Source: Clostridia bacterium
GTDB taxonomy: Bacteria > Bacillota > Clostridia > Oscillospirales > CAG-272
Direction of reading: 5' to 3'
Length of the DNA: 64,000 bases
Assembly (NCBI GenBank): GCA_017453255.1
Contig: JAFTKN010000027.1
Coordinates: 1 to 64,000 of the forward strand
Part shown: positions 16,474 through 25,759 of the stretch, one piece after another
Layout of the letters: each line of letters opens with the position of its first letter
Numbering within the stretch: the stretch's first letter is position 1
The notes under the pieces: generated by a model
What the model was told of the DNA's origin: nothing
Database searches by the model: none
The model's input: the letters and a program-made list of their open reading frames with translations, nothing else
Position numbers and translations under genes: made by a program

Positions 16474-17316
16474 TTATTCAACACGTGTTTGTAAATTTGC
16501 TTCATTTTCACGTTTTTTGATAAAATATTTGTTTATTTCAGCACCTAAAAGAACAATCATTACAAGAAAGTAAATCCAAAGCATAAATAAAACCAATGTT
16601 CCCATGCTTGCATAAACTGATGGCTTTTCTAAAACGTAGGAAATATACTTTGAATATAAAAATGTAAAAGCAAGCCAGCCAGCTGACGAAAATAGAGCAC
16701 CTGGTATATGCTTTAAAATTCCCTTTTTAGAAGAGATACACCTATAAGCTATTGTGAAAAAGAGAGTAAGCACAAGAAAGAAGGCAAAAAAGCGAAGCTT
16801 TACTAAAATATGAAGCAGTAAATCAAGAGCCTGTGTAGTTGGATGAATGTTTGCAAGAAGCACCCTGCCAACTGAAAAAATAACTAAGGATAAAATTACC
16901 ATAAGAGCAAACACAAGCGTTCTAAAAATTACCCTTAAGATGCTTAGTATCCATATTTCCTTGTTATCTCTTTCATAAACTGATTCAATACCTCTTGTAA
17001 GCCCTAAAGTACCCTTGCACGATGCCCATATTGCAGTAATAATACTAATCGGCAAGAAAATACTTAAATCAGTTTCTTTAATTTTGCCTATAATATCAAA
17101 AAGTCCGTCGCTAAGACCATTTGGTATAACTGAGGAAAGCAAGGACTCAAATGATGATGCAAGCGAGGGAGAAAGCTTTCCTAAAAGGAAAAGCAAAAGA
17201 GCAACAAAGGGTACAGACGATATAGTAATAAAGAAGGAAGCATAGCCTGTATATACGCTTACCCTGTCGCTTTTATAGCTTTTAGTTAAAAATTTTAAAA
17301 ATCTGTTCATACTCAT
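16474..17316 (-). CDS. YihY/BrkB family inner-membrane protein
   Basis: A 280-residue protein with about six membrane helices. It has the family features: an N-terminal amphipathic stretch, YTGYASFFITISSVPF in the first helix, IWASCKGTLGLTRGIESVY, and the closing helix with LVLFMLWIYFLVMIVLLGAEINKY. The family was once called ribonuclease BN by mistake; its function is unknown, and transport has been proposed. No clear ribosome site is seen, and the starts at 17316 and 17310 are equally possible. It is alone on the minus strand. Confidence 0.88.
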   Translation of the reverse strand: MSMNRFLKFLTKSYKSDRVSVYTGYASFFITISSVPFVALLLFLLGKLSPSLASSFESLLSSVIPNGLSDGLFDIIGKIKETDLSIFLPISIITAIWASCKGTLGLTRGIESVYERDNKEIWILSILRVIFRTLVFALMVILSLVIFSVGRVLLANIHPTTQALDLLLHILVKLRFFAFFLVLTLFFTIAYRCISSKKGILKHIPGALFSSAGWLAFTFLYSKYISYVLEKPSVYASMGTLVLFMLWIYFLVMIVLLGAEINKYFIKKRENEANLQTRVE

Positions 17317-17426
17317 ATTTTGAGCTTTTTTGATAAAAATATTCGCTCATAATGTTTACAAATCAAGAAATATATGTTAATATATTATTGTTATTACTAA
17401 GAATAAAATATAAGGAGATACATAAA

Positions 17427-18002
17427 ATGAACAACAAGGTTTTAGTAGAAACAAGTGCACGTCATGTTCACCTTTCAAGAGAGGCTATTGATGTTTTGTT
17501 TGGTCAAGGCTATGAGCTTACAAATATTAAGGATTTAAGCCAACCAGGTCAATTTGCTTGTCAGGAAAGAGTTACAGTAGTAGGTCCTAAGAAGGCTATT
17601 GAGAGAGTTAGTATTCTTGGCCCAGCAAGAAAGGCTTCACAGGTTGAGGTTTCCTTCACAGATGCAAGAACACTTGGATTAGTTCCACCAGTTAAGGAAA
17701 GTGGTGATATCGCAGGCACACCAGGCTGTAAGCTTATCGGTCCTTGTGGCGAAATTGAAATTAGCGAGGGTGTTATTGTAGCTAAAAGACATATCCACTT
17801 TACACCAGACGAGGCAAATGAGGCTGGTGTTAGTGATAAGGAAATTGTTAAGGTTAAGGTTTCTTCAAACGGTAGAACAACAATCTTTGATGACGTTGTT
17901 GTAAGAGTTAGCCCAACCTTTAGTGCTGCTATGCACATTGATACAGATGAGTCAAATGCTTCTTGTGCGTTTGGTACTGTATATGGTGAGATAATTAAAT
18001 AA
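17427..18002 (+). CDS. pduL: PduL-type phosphate acyltransferase
   Basis: Interconverts acyl-CoA and acyl-phosphate, 191 residues. Both metal-binding repeats are visible: SARHVHLS near the start and KRHIHFTPDEA near 120. There is no N-terminal encapsulation peptide, and no microcompartment shell gene lies nearby. In such a setting PduL probably replaces Pta as the phosphotransacetylase that makes acetyl-phosphate from acetyl-CoA. The ATG at 17427 has AAGGAGAT upstream; 25 extra residues read from 17352 are hydrophobic and not part of the family. Confidence 0.9.
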   Translation: MNNKVLVETSARHVHLSREAIDVLFGQGYELTNIKDLSQPGQFACQERVTVVGPKKAIERVSILGPARKASQVEVSFTDARTLGLVPPVKESGDIAGTPGCKLIGPCGEIEISEGVIVAKRHIHFTPDEANEAGVSDKEIVKVKVSSNGRTTIFDDVVVRVSPTFSAAMHIDTDESNASCAFGTVYGEIIK

Positions 18003-18011
18003 TTCAAAATG

Positions 18012-18034
18012 AGAGCTTACAAATTGTAGGCTCT
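18012..18034 (+). terminator. Terminator after pduL
   Basis: An 11-bp stem with one G-U pair (18012-18022 with 18024-18034) followed by TTATTTTTATTG. Confidence 0.7.
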
Positions 18035-18047
18035 TTATTTTTATTGT

Positions 18048-18076
18048 TTGACAACAATCATACAATATGTTAAAAT
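18048..18076 (+). promoter_or_regulatory. Promoter of the alpha/beta hydrolase gene
   Basis: TTGACA (18048-18053), 17 bases, TAAAAT (18071-18076), 30 bases before the start codon. Confidence 0.8.
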
Positions 18077-18106
18077 GTAAGCAAGAAATATTTTGCGAGG
18101 TTACAT

Positions 18107-18748
18107 ATGATTAAACACGAAAAAATAGAAAAAATGCAAATTGACACAAGTGAGCTTGGCTATATTTTAACAAGCCCTGATAATATTAAGGAAGGCGAAA
18201 AATTACCTCTTATAGTTTTCCTTCACGGAGCTGGAGAGAGGGGAAATGACCTTGAAAAGTTAAAGGTTTATTGTATTCCTAAGCTATTTACAAAAAATCA
18301 GGAGCATAATGGAATTAGAGCCTATACTTTAAGCCCACAATGCCCAGAAAACACTACATGGATTGATTACAAAAAGGAGCTTGTTGCCTTAATAGACAAG
18401 GTAATTTGTGAAAACAATATTGATGACAAAATGGTAAGCCTATGTGGAATTTCTATGGGTGGCTTTGGCACTTGGGAGCTTGCTCTTACATACCCATACA
18501 AATTTCATAAAATTGCACCTCTTTGTGGTGGTGGAATGAATTGGAGAGCTTGGGCAATTAATATGCCTGTTAGAGCTTTTCATGGTAAGCTTGATGATGT
18601 TGTTCCAATTTCACAATCTGAGGCTATGGTAAACTCATTGAGAGTACAGGGCAAGGACGTTGAGCTTATAGTGTATGACGACCTTTCCCACAACTGCTGG
18701 GATAGAGCATTTGAGCAGACTGATTTAATTGAATGGCTAGTTAAATAA
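18107..18748 (+). CDS. Alpha/beta hydrolase, esterase type
   Basis: A 213-residue cytosolic serine hydrolase of the phospholipase/carboxylesterase group. The oxyanion region is FLHGAGERGND, the nucleophile elbow is GISMGG (Ser about 112), the acid lies in HGKLDDVVP and the His in LSHNCWDRAF. The fold is complete with no lid domain. It resembles esterases that remove acetyl or feruloyl groups from plant glycans. No signal peptide is present. It is a single-gene unit between its own promoter and terminator, next to the catabolic cluster but on the opposite strand. Confidence 0.85.
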   Translation: MIKHEKIEKMQIDTSELGYILTSPDNIKEGEKLPLIVFLHGAGERGNDLEKLKVYCIPKLFTKNQEHNGIRAYTLSPQCPENTTWIDYKKELVALIDKVICENNIDDKMVSLCGISMGGFGTWELALTYPYKFHKIAPLCGGGMNWRAWAINMPVRAFHGKLDDVVPISQSEAMVNSLRVQGKDVELIVYDDLSHNCWDRAFEQTDLIEWLVK

Positions 18749-18749
18749 A

Positions 18750-18784
18750 AAAATGAGTGTTGAAAAAATCAACACTCATTTTTT
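18750..18784. terminator. Bidirectional terminator
   Basis: AAATGAGTGTTGA pairs with TCAACACTCATTT around AAAAA, with A-runs on one side and T-runs on the other. It serves the hydrolase gene and the minus-strand cluster. Confidence 0.85.
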
Positions 18785-20454
18785 TAACATTCAATTCTAA
18801 ATGAAAAGCTATTATCTGAAGGCTCGTTTACTTTGATTGTAAGGTAGTAAACCAGTCTTGTTTCCTTAGGTGTTCCGTCGTCGTTTATGGAAACTGTGTG
18901 GTAGTCAGTTGACACCTCTAAGCTTGCCTTAGAGTTATCAAAAATAACTGAAACAGAGTCGATTACAGTCACTCCGTCCACTATTTTTGGCTCGTCGTAG
19001 GAAACAAGCCTCTCCTCAAAGGAGGATACTCCTTCAAATTCGTCAGTAATAGTAATACCATTTTCGTCTGACTTGTAGTGCCTTGTTAGCTTATTAAGCC
19101 CCTCAACGTCATAAAGCTCCTTGAAATCTACAGTAAATACACCATTTTCAAGTCTTGTATATGAGCGAGTGCAGGGCAAATTAGCCTGATATTTACCATT
19201 TATAATAGGTACATTATGGCTTTTTGAGGATATTTCCATATATCTGTCGTATCTACCCTCAGTAAAATATTCCTTTGTATAGGGTCTAACACCTATATCA
19301 ATAAGCACCTGCTTATCATTTTTTGAAAGAACAAAGGAGCCAACGTCATTATGGTTATGGCTTTCTCCGTTTGTGCCACCCTTAGCACCAAATGCGTACT
19401 TATCGTAGCGTCTTACATACCAACCAGCACTCTCCATATAAATTTCCTCCTTTGGTAAAGAGGTAAATTCATAATCTGGATTGTAGTTTTCGATATACAT
19501 AAGAATGTGAATAAGTGGGTCAATAGGTAATGCGTGCCTTACCCTTGTAGGCATAATAAATTCATCACCATAGATTTTTTTCAAAAGATAAAGCAAGGAT
19601 GCGTTAGTTTTTACGTCCATTGGTGCATCACCATAGGAGGTAATAACATTTTCGTCAAGCATTGTGTTTTGATAGAAAAGAGCAATTTTCTTTGTCTTTT
19701 CTAATTTAAAGTAGTCCCTTTCACCCTTTGTATATTCCTTTAAAACATACGCGTATGCAAGGAAGGAAACAAAGCCATAGCCCCAATATCCAGGACCCTC
19801 AAGACAAACACCATCATCTGGAAAGCCCTTATAATATTTTTCCATATTCAAATCAAAGCGGTCTATTAGCTTATCAAACTCATCAGGGAACATGAGCATT
19901 AAGGTAATGCCTGTAAATCCAGCACATACAGAGGTCCAGTTATTGTATCTATCCTCCCAGTGCCAAATTTGCTTTTTAAATGGCTCTAAAACTCTACGTC
20001 TTAATTCAGTTCTTATTCTTTTTTCAAGCTGTGGGTGTAATTTATCCTTTAATAGATAGTGAATTAAGGCAAGAGTACAGGCTGTTGAGGTTGAGCCTAA
20101 ATCAAGCTCGTAGTAGTTTTCCTCATTTATATCAGGCACATGTGCAGGCAAAGCCCAAACATAAGCTGATAAAATATCGTAAATGCAGTCCTCAAGATCA
20201 TATAAATAGCTATCACCCATAAAAATAGTCATATAAGCAAGGGAGTGAAGCTTGTGAATATGGTCGTTCCACATAGCCTCGTAAGCACCACGAGTACCTA
20301 TTTCCGAAAACTCTCTAAACTTAGAAAACAAAAGCGACTTTAATTCCTTGTTGTATTTGTTGTAGTGCTCCAAATAGGCATCTCTGACATCTTTATACCT
20401 GTCGCTATGTCTATACTCCTCTAAAAATTTAGGGTCCTTGAATTTTTCAAACAT
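18784..20454 (-). CDS. Heparinase II/III-like protein A
   Basis: A 556-residue protein with an alpha/alpha toroid (about 1-330) followed by a beta-sandwich (about 340-556), the layout of heparinase II/III-type polysaccharide lyases. Key motifs: YNNWTSVCAG in the toroid, DGVCLEGPGYWGYGF, and NGESHNHNDVGSF at the domain join, whose His and Asn residues line the active site in the family. There is no signal peptide, so it should act on short internalised substrates. Its ATG overlaps the stop of its paralogue by one base (TAATG), so the two are translationally coupled. The true substrate and even lyase activity are unproven. Confidence 0.8.
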   Translation of the reverse strand: MFEKFKDPKFLEEYRHSDRYKDVRDAYLEHYNKYNKELKSLLFSKFREFSEIGTRGAYEAMWNDHIHKLHSLAYMTIFMGDSYLYDLEDCIYDILSAYVWALPAHVPDINEENYYELDLGSTSTACTLALIHYLLKDKLHPQLEKRIRTELRRRVLEPFKKQIWHWEDRYNNWTSVCAGFTGITLMLMFPDEFDKLIDRFDLNMEKYYKGFPDDGVCLEGPGYWGYGFVSFLAYAYVLKEYTKGERDYFKLEKTKKIALFYQNTMLDENVITSYGDAPMDVKTNASLLYLLKKIYGDEFIMPTRVRHALPIDPLIHILMYIENYNPDYEFTSLPKEEIYMESAGWYVRRYDKYAFGAKGGTNGESHNHNDVGSFVLSKNDKQVLIDIGVRPYTKEYFTEGRYDRYMEISSKSHNVPIINGKYQANLPCTRSYTRLENGVFTVDFKELYDVEGLNKLTRHYKSDENGITITDEFEGVSSFEERLVSYDEPKIVDGVTVIDSVSVIFDNSKASLEVSTDYHTVSINDDGTPKETRLVYYLTIKVNEPSDNSFSFRIEC

Positions 20455-22154
20455 TATTCTACCTCAACTGTAAATGTAAAGCTGTCCTTAGGGTTGTTTA
20501 GCTTAATATCTATAAGATATACTGTCTGCCCTTTTGTGATTTCACCCTTTTCGTCAAGCACGAGGGCGTGAATGTCTGTAGTATATGATGCTTCGGCTAA
20601 GCTACTATCAAAGCAAACAGAGCATTTGCCGATTTTTATTTTTCCGTTTTCAATTACAGGCTCTTTATAGGAAACAAGTCTTTCAACAAAGCTTGCCTTA
20701 CCAGTAATTTCAAACTTATCTGTAATAATAACCTTGCTTTCAAGTGGCTTATATTCACGAACTAAGCTCTTAAGCTCATCTATATCATAAGCAAGCTTGT
20801 AATCAACCGTAAAAGCTCCATTTTCAAAGCTTGTTGTTGGATAAGCCTCTGGAATATTAGCCTGATATTTGCCATTTATAATAGGTACATTATGACCTCT
20901 TGATGAGGTTTCAAGATATGTATATCTTGTACCATGCTCAAAGTATTGTCTTGTATATGGTCTTCCACCCATATCAACAATAACCTGCTCGCCATCAAGT
21001 GCAAAAATAAATGTACCAACGTCATTGTGGTTGTGGCTTTCACCATTACAGCCACCACGAGCGCTAAAGCCGTATTTAGGGGTTCTCTTAACAAACCAAC
21101 CACAATCTCCCATATAATACTCTGCATTTTTTGAAATTGAGGCAGAGGAATACGCAGGATTAAAGCAGGTAAAGGCATTAAGCATAGCAGGGAAGTAGTG
21201 CACCTGTATGCTAAGACGGTCACGAGGTGGAATTTCCACGTCATTTGGGTAAAGCTCCTTTAAGCCATACATAAAGCCAAATGGTACGCAAACATCTGAG
21301 CCGATACCACAGTCACCATAGTTTACAATAAGACTTTGGTCCATAAATAGCTTTTGTAAAAATGTGGATATGTTTTTAGTTTTTTCGTTATTAATAAAAT
21401 CAAATTTACCATTAGTAAATTCTCTAAGCATTTTAACATACTCGATATAGTAGCCAAAGCCGTATGACCAGTATCCTGCACCCTCAACGCAAACACCATC
21501 GTTCTTGTATGATGAAATGTAGTCTGCCATATCTGCGTTTAGTCTGTCAATAGCTAAATCAAATAGCTCGGGTCGGTTAAGCATAAGCACGCAACCAACA
21601 GAGCCAGCACAAACAGCAGTCCAGTTGTTAGCTCTGAATTCCCAATGCCATCTCTGTCTAAAAAATGGCTCAACTATTCGTCTGTCAATCTCAGCATCAA
21701 TTCTTGAAATAATGAGTGGGTGTAGTCTATGACCGAGAGCTTTTTTGATAATACAAAGAGCAAAGCCCATAGTCGTTGCATCAAGGTCAAGCTCACCGTT
21801 ATCATTTTTCTCAATGTTGTCAATATGAGCAGGCAAAGCCCAAACATAAAGGTCACAAATTTCCCAAATTGTATCCTGTAAAAGCTTTAGGTATTCTTCA
21901 TTTTCAGGATAGATTAAGCACATAAATGCCATAGCATAAAGCCTGTGCTGACGCTTGAAGAATATCTCTTGATACTGTGTTCTGTCGCCACAATCCTTAA
22001 AAAGACGGAACTTTGAAAATTTAATTGTTTCAATCTCCCCAATACAGCACTCATTGTAGTCCTTTAAAACCGCATCTATAAGTGGCTTGTAATTTTCGTC
22101 GTTTCTTACTTTTGCCCAAAATTCAGGATTGGTCGCCTTGCCTAATAAATTCAT
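20454..22154 (-). CDS. Heparinase II/III-like protein B
   Basis: A 566-residue paralogue of the downstream protein. It shares NNWTAVCAGS, DGVCVEGAGYWSYGF, NGESHNHNDVGTF and HNVPIINGKYQAN at matching positions. I chose ATG 22154, with AGGAG upstream; 14 further residues read from 22196 would run into the previous gene. Keeping two diverged copies in tandem suggests that they work on different linkages or as a heteromer. No signal peptide is seen. It follows the TIM-barrel gene after only two bases. Confidence 0.8.
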   Translation of the reverse strand: MNLLGKATNPEFWAKVRNDENYKPLIDAVLKDYNECCIGEIETIKFSKFRLFKDCGDRTQYQEIFFKRQHRLYAMAFMCLIYPENEEYLKLLQDTIWEICDLYVWALPAHIDNIEKNDNGELDLDATTMGFALCIIKKALGHRLHPLIISRIDAEIDRRIVEPFFRQRWHWEFRANNWTAVCAGSVGCVLMLNRPELFDLAIDRLNADMADYISSYKNDGVCVEGAGYWSYGFGYYIEYVKMLREFTNGKFDFINNEKTKNISTFLQKLFMDQSLIVNYGDCGIGSDVCVPFGFMYGLKELYPNDVEIPPRDRLSIQVHYFPAMLNAFTCFNPAYSSASISKNAEYYMGDCGWFVKRTPKYGFSARGGCNGESHNHNDVGTFIFALDGEQVIVDMGGRPYTRQYFEHGTRYTYLETSSRGHNVPIINGKYQANIPEAYPTTSFENGAFTVDYKLAYDIDELKSLVREYKPLESKVIITDKFEITGKASFVERLVSYKEPVIENGKIKIGKCSVCFDSSLAEASYTTDIHALVLDEKGEITKGQTVYLIDIKLNNPKDSFTFTVEVE

Positions 22155-22156
22155 TT

Positions 22157-22945
22157 CTATTCTCCTAACATGCAATTTAAGGTATTTGCCTCGCATGGTA
22201 GAGAGGTAATCTCACCATCAGGCATAAATTCAAGGAAGTATATTCTATCCTTATTGTTTTCGTCATTAAGCACCCTTAGATATTCACACCATTCACACTT
22301 GCCCTCATTAAGTGGGAACTTCTTTGCACTTGTGTCCCAATTAAACACGTGAACATTTGTTATGTATGGTAAAAGAGCACTCAAAGCCTCTAAATTATAT
22401 TCAAAGGACCTTGAATGGTTTGGTTGCCAATATAGCTTTAAATTATCACAGCCTACCTCGTTTAAGAATTTTAATGTATCGTGATAATCGTCTGTTAGTG
22501 TAGCAAAGTGACATTCAATAGAGAGGGTTAAGCCATACTTTTTTGCTTGATTGCAAAGGTCCTTAGTTAAGGAAACTGTTTTTTGGTAGTGCTTGCTACA
22601 AATATATTGACATTTTCCCTTTTTACAACCACAATTCGGCCAGCCAAGCCAAACTCTGACTGTATTAGCACCTAAAGCCTTAGCAGTTTTTAGTACCTTT
22701 TTAAAGGGTAGAGGAAAATGCTCATCACAATGGTACATTAAGCCAAAATAAGAGCCATAGGACTCGCATTTAAGTCCTGCACCGTGCATCTTTCTTTTAA
22801 CCTGTCTTGCAAGCTTAACATTACCCATAGGAATGTGAACATCGCCACCCCATTCGATATATTTAAGACCAGCATCCTTAGTAGCCTTTATCAATTCGTC
22901 AATACTCTTTTTTCTGAAAGAAATAGAAACAAGTCCGCTTTTCAT
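22157..22945 (-). CDS. Sugar phosphate isomerase/epimerase-like TIM barrel
   Basis: A 262-residue TIM-barrel protein of the xylose isomerase-like superfamily (AP endonuclease 2 fold, as in IolE/IolI). Typical features are the opening SISFRKKSIDELI, GLKYIEWGGDVHIP, the Glu of LSIECHFA near residue 165, YWQPNHS near 190 and the His of NVHVFNW near 216, which together resemble the metal site. A Cys-rich stretch (CGCKKGKCQYIC, near 115-130) is an insertion I have not seen as a general family trait and might bind a metal. AGGAGATAATT precedes the ATG. It lies in the catabolic cluster, so an epimerase or isomerase step on a keto sugar is plausible. Confidence 0.78.
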   Translation of the reverse strand: MKSGLVSISFRKKSIDELIKATKDAGLKYIEWGGDVHIPMGNVKLARQVKRKMHGAGLKCESYGSYFGLMYHCDEHFPLPFKKVLKTAKALGANTVRVWLGWPNCGCKKGKCQYICSKHYQKTVSLTKDLCNQAKKYGLTLSIECHFATLTDDYHDTLKFLNEVGCDNLKLYWQPNHSRSFEYNLEALSALLPYITNVHVFNWDTSAKKFPLNEGKCEWCEYLRVLNDENNKDRIYFLEFMPDGEITSLPCEANTLNCMLGE

Positions 22946-22961
22946 AATTATCTCCTGTACC

Positions 22962-23018
22962 CTGTGGCTAAAAAACCACAGAATTATGTAAATAGGCTTG
23001 GCTTTGCACAGCCAAGCC
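22962..23018 (-). promoter_or_regulatory. Two hairpins between flavoprotein and TIM-barrel genes
   Basis: CTGTGG/CCACAG (22962-22967, 22976-22981) and GGCTTGGC/GCCAAGCC (22995-23002, 23011-23018). On the minus strand they come after the flavoprotein stop and before the next ribosome site. The tails TATTT and GGGTAC are weak, so partial termination or RNA stabilisation is more likely than full termination. Confidence 0.6.
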
Positions 23019-23025
23019 CCTTGCC

Positions 23026-24981
23026 TTAATAAATATTTTTATTTTCTCGATATTCACGCCAAACGTTTTCAAAGAAACCGCCACCCTCTGGAAGTGGTCG
23101 TACAGAACGAGCATAGCCACCGCCACGACCATCTACTAAGGTAAGCTCAAATACCTTATCGTTATAAGCTCCATCATCAAGCTCAAAACGGAAGATTTCC
23201 TCCATTTTATCAGGTAAATCACCATTAGCAGAGGTGTAAATAGCAGAGCCTCGGGATTTAGCACCTGCCATAACATAAAATTTCATAGCATTTATGTATA
23301 GCTCCTGCGCTAAAAGTGCATCTCTTAGGCGATAAGCCTGCCAAAGCTTAGACTCCTTATCAACCATTACAACATTTTTGAAGTTATAAAGGGTGTTGGA
23401 AATTGCTTCAATTACCATATCAAACTTAGATGCGTTTCTGATAGGACCAGCATGCTCGTCCATTAGCCTTTGGTGCATATCTGTAAGAGAGGTAACATTG
23501 TCCATATCCCCTAAAATGCTACAGGTAATATCCAAATGCTTTTCTACTGCTTTTTCAGCCACAGAGTCGAAGATTTTAGAATCTGCCTCTTGATTTTCAA
23601 GGTGCTTTGAAATATATTGGGCGCATCTCATAGAGCCAACCTGACCAGCATTAAGTGCGCTTCCACCTGGACGATAAACGCCATGGCTACCTGCCACCTC
23701 GCCACAGGCAAAAAGGTGAGGTACGTTGGTCTGCCACCACATATCTATGTCAAGACCACCATTATTATGCTGAGCACAAAGAGCTATTTCAAGCATTTCC
23801 TTTTCTAAATCAACACCCTTAGACTTGTATAAGTCGTAAGCAGGCATATTCATAAATTGTAATCTTTCAAGTGGTGTGCCAAAGCAAGCGTGGGCATTTT
23901 CCAAATACTCTCTTGCCTCGCTATCTAACTCGTCATATGGAAGATTATCAAGTCCATATGGATTTTTTCTAAAGTCCAAATAAACACGTTTGTTCTTTAA
24001 AACACACTCTCTGAATACCAAAAGGTCAATAATTGATGAGCCGTTTAATACCTTTTTGCAGTCAAATGGCCACTCATAGCCCTTTCTGAATACCTTAGAA
24101 AGACATACACCAAGTGAGTCAAAATACTCATTTAAAAACTCATATTCCTGTCCATTTTCGTCGACAGAAACAAAGCGAGGAAGCACCTGCATATATGTAC
24201 CAGACACGTTCCAACGTGGGTTGGTTGATGCAAGACCATATTGCCATTCGGTAAGGTTTTTACCCTTAACACCACATTCAAAGGCGACACCACTTGCACC
24301 ATGATGCCCTAATGGATATACAGTGTTTGAGTAAATTCCAGCAGGACCACCTGTTGCTGTAATTGTGTTTTTAGAATTAAATAAAACAAAACGGTCATTT
24401 TCGTTTGTTGAAACCTTGTTTAAGCATAAAACACCCACACACGTGTCGCCATTTTTAATAAATTCAATGATTTGAAGCTTATCAAAAATCTTAATATTGC
24501 GCTTGTTTACCTCTTTTTCAAGACATTCCGTCATCATCTTTGAGGTAAGAGGTCCAACGCTTGTAGCCCTTGCACGTGGGTCGTGGTCGGTTTTATAGCC
24601 AACATATTCGCCATAGCGATTTACAGGAAATTCTACTCCAAGCTCGCAAAGATGCAAAAAGCAGGGAACAGACAAGGCGGCCTCGGCATAAGCAATATCA
24701 CCGTCAACACACTTTCCGTTAAAGAAATCCTGTGCCATAGCCTTAGGTGAATCTGGATAGTCAGCGCAAAGGTTCATTTTATAATAGGTTTGCTTGTCCG
24801 AGCCTGTGTTACGAGATGTACCCATATTAATACCCTCTGTAACAATGGCTATATCATTAACACCATAGTCAGTAAGCCTGAGTGCAGCATTATAGCCTGC
24901 CGCGCCTGTACCAATAATCAAGGCATCAAGTGTAACCTTTTTTACACTTAAATCGCCATATTTTATAATTGTTTCAGTCAT
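23026..24981 (-). CDS. FAD-dependent oxidoreductase (fumarate-reductase-like flavoprotein)
   Basis: A 651-residue soluble flavoprotein. The FAD-binding Rossmann motif is DALIIGTGAAGYNAA (about 20). The second FAD segment is ITATGGPAGIYSNT (about 210), and the C-terminal one is LFACGEVAGSHGVYRPGGSALNAGQVGS (about 420-450; a split view of the GEx5G pattern). The domain order matches succinate dehydrogenase/fumarate reductase flavoproteins and L-aspartate oxidase. It has no heme or iron-sulfur partner gene and no export signal, so it is not the respiratory complex. Redox action on a C-C bond of a sugar-derived compound is inferred from the neighbours. AGAGGAAT precedes the ATG. Confidence 0.82.
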   Translation of the reverse strand: MTETIIKYGDLSVKKVTLDALIIGTGAAGYNAALRLTDYGVNDIAIVTEGINMGTSRNTGSDKQTYYKMNLCADYPDSPKAMAQDFFNGKCVDGDIAYAEAALSVPCFLHLCELGVEFPVNRYGEYVGYKTDHDPRARATSVGPLTSKMMTECLEKEVNKRNIKIFDKLQIIEFIKNGDTCVGVLCLNKVSTNENDRFVLFNSKNTITATGGPAGIYSNTVYPLGHHGASGVAFECGVKGKNLTEWQYGLASTNPRWNVSGTYMQVLPRFVSVDENGQEYEFLNEYFDSLGVCLSKVFRKGYEWPFDCKKVLNGSSIIDLLVFRECVLKNKRVYLDFRKNPYGLDNLPYDELDSEAREYLENAHACFGTPLERLQFMNMPAYDLYKSKGVDLEKEMLEIALCAQHNNGGLDIDMWWQTNVPHLFACGEVAGSHGVYRPGGSALNAGQVGSMRCAQYISKHLENQEADSKIFDSVAEKAVEKHLDITCSILGDMDNVTSLTDMHQRLMDEHAGPIRNASKFDMVIEAISNTLYNFKNVVMVDKESKLWQAYRLRDALLAQELYINAMKFYVMAGAKSRGSAIYTSANGDLPDKMEEIFRFELDDGAYNDKVFELTLVDGRGGGYARSVRPLPEGGGFFENVWREYRENKNIY

Positions 24982-24999
24982 AAAGGATTCCTCTATAAA

Positions 25000-25755
25000 T
25001 TATAATCTTTGAATGTGCATACCACCATCAACAATGATAGATTGACCAGTTGTATAGCCTAAAAGTCCTGAGCAAAGAACGTAAATAGCGTTAGCGCAGT
25101 CCTCAGGAAGTCCCCATCTTCCAAGTGGAACAAGACCACCAGCAATTAATTTGTCGTACTTTTCCTTAACCTTTTCTGTCATTCCTGTTTGAATAATGCC
25201 AGGGCAGATTTCATTTACAGTAATGCCCTCACAAGCCAAGCGGTCAGCAAAAAGCTTAGTAATCATAGTAGCGCCAGCCTTAGAAATGCAGTATTCACCA
25301 CGACTTGTTGATGAGGTGTAAGCAGAGCAGGAGGAAACATTTGCAATATATCCCTTAACTCCATTTGTCATTTCCTGCTTAATCATCTGATTAGCAACAA
25401 GCTGTGTTAAGAAAAGAGTACCCTTTGTGTTGATATCCATAACAAAATCGTAGCTTTCCTCAGTCATTTCCAAAATGTCGTTTCTTACCCTTGGAGCAAC
25501 GCCTGCTACATTTACAAGCACGTCGATTCTTCCATATGTATTGATAGCTGTGTCAACAAGATTTTTTCTGTCATCAGCTGATGCTAAATTACCCTTAACA
25601 TAAACCAAATCAGCCATGCCTTCAAACTTTTCTGCTACCTTGTCGCTATCTAAAATATCCATAGCTATAACTGCATAGCCCTCTTTGTTAAATTTCTCTA
25701 CAGTTGCATAGCCAATTCCACCAGCAGCACCTGTAATAATTGCAACCTTTTTCAT
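25000..25755 (-). CDS. Short-chain dehydrogenase/reductase
   Basis: A 251-residue classical SDR. The nucleotide site is TGAAGGIG at residues 8-15, the structural motif is NVAG near 83, and the catalytic set is Ser in NVSSCSAY with Y-C-I-S-K near 160. An acidic residue (Asp about 36, in MDILD) suggests NAD rather than NADP. The C-terminal SIIVDGGM is typical of FabG-like and sugar-alcohol enzymes. It follows the OYE gene after four bases and precedes the flavoprotein, so it should oxidise or reduce a hydroxyl/keto group in the same route. Confidence 0.9.
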   Translation of the reverse strand: MKKVAIITGAAGGIGYATVEKFNKEGYAVIAMDILDSDKVAEKFEGMADLVYVKGNLASADDRKNLVDTAINTYGRIDVLVNVAGVAPRVRNDILEMTEESYDFVMDINTKGTLFLTQLVANQMIKQEMTNGVKGYIANVSSCSAYTSSTSRGEYCISKAGATMITKLFADRLACEGITVNEICPGIIQTGMTEKVKEKYDKLIAGGLVPLGRWGLPEDCANAIYVLCSGLLGYTTGQSIIVDGGMHIQRL

Positions 25756-25759
25756 TTTA

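Noticed and set aside
18784..22154. Chondroitin or heparin lyase by name
   Set aside because: Only the family fold and motifs are visible; the substrate cannot be read from the sequence.
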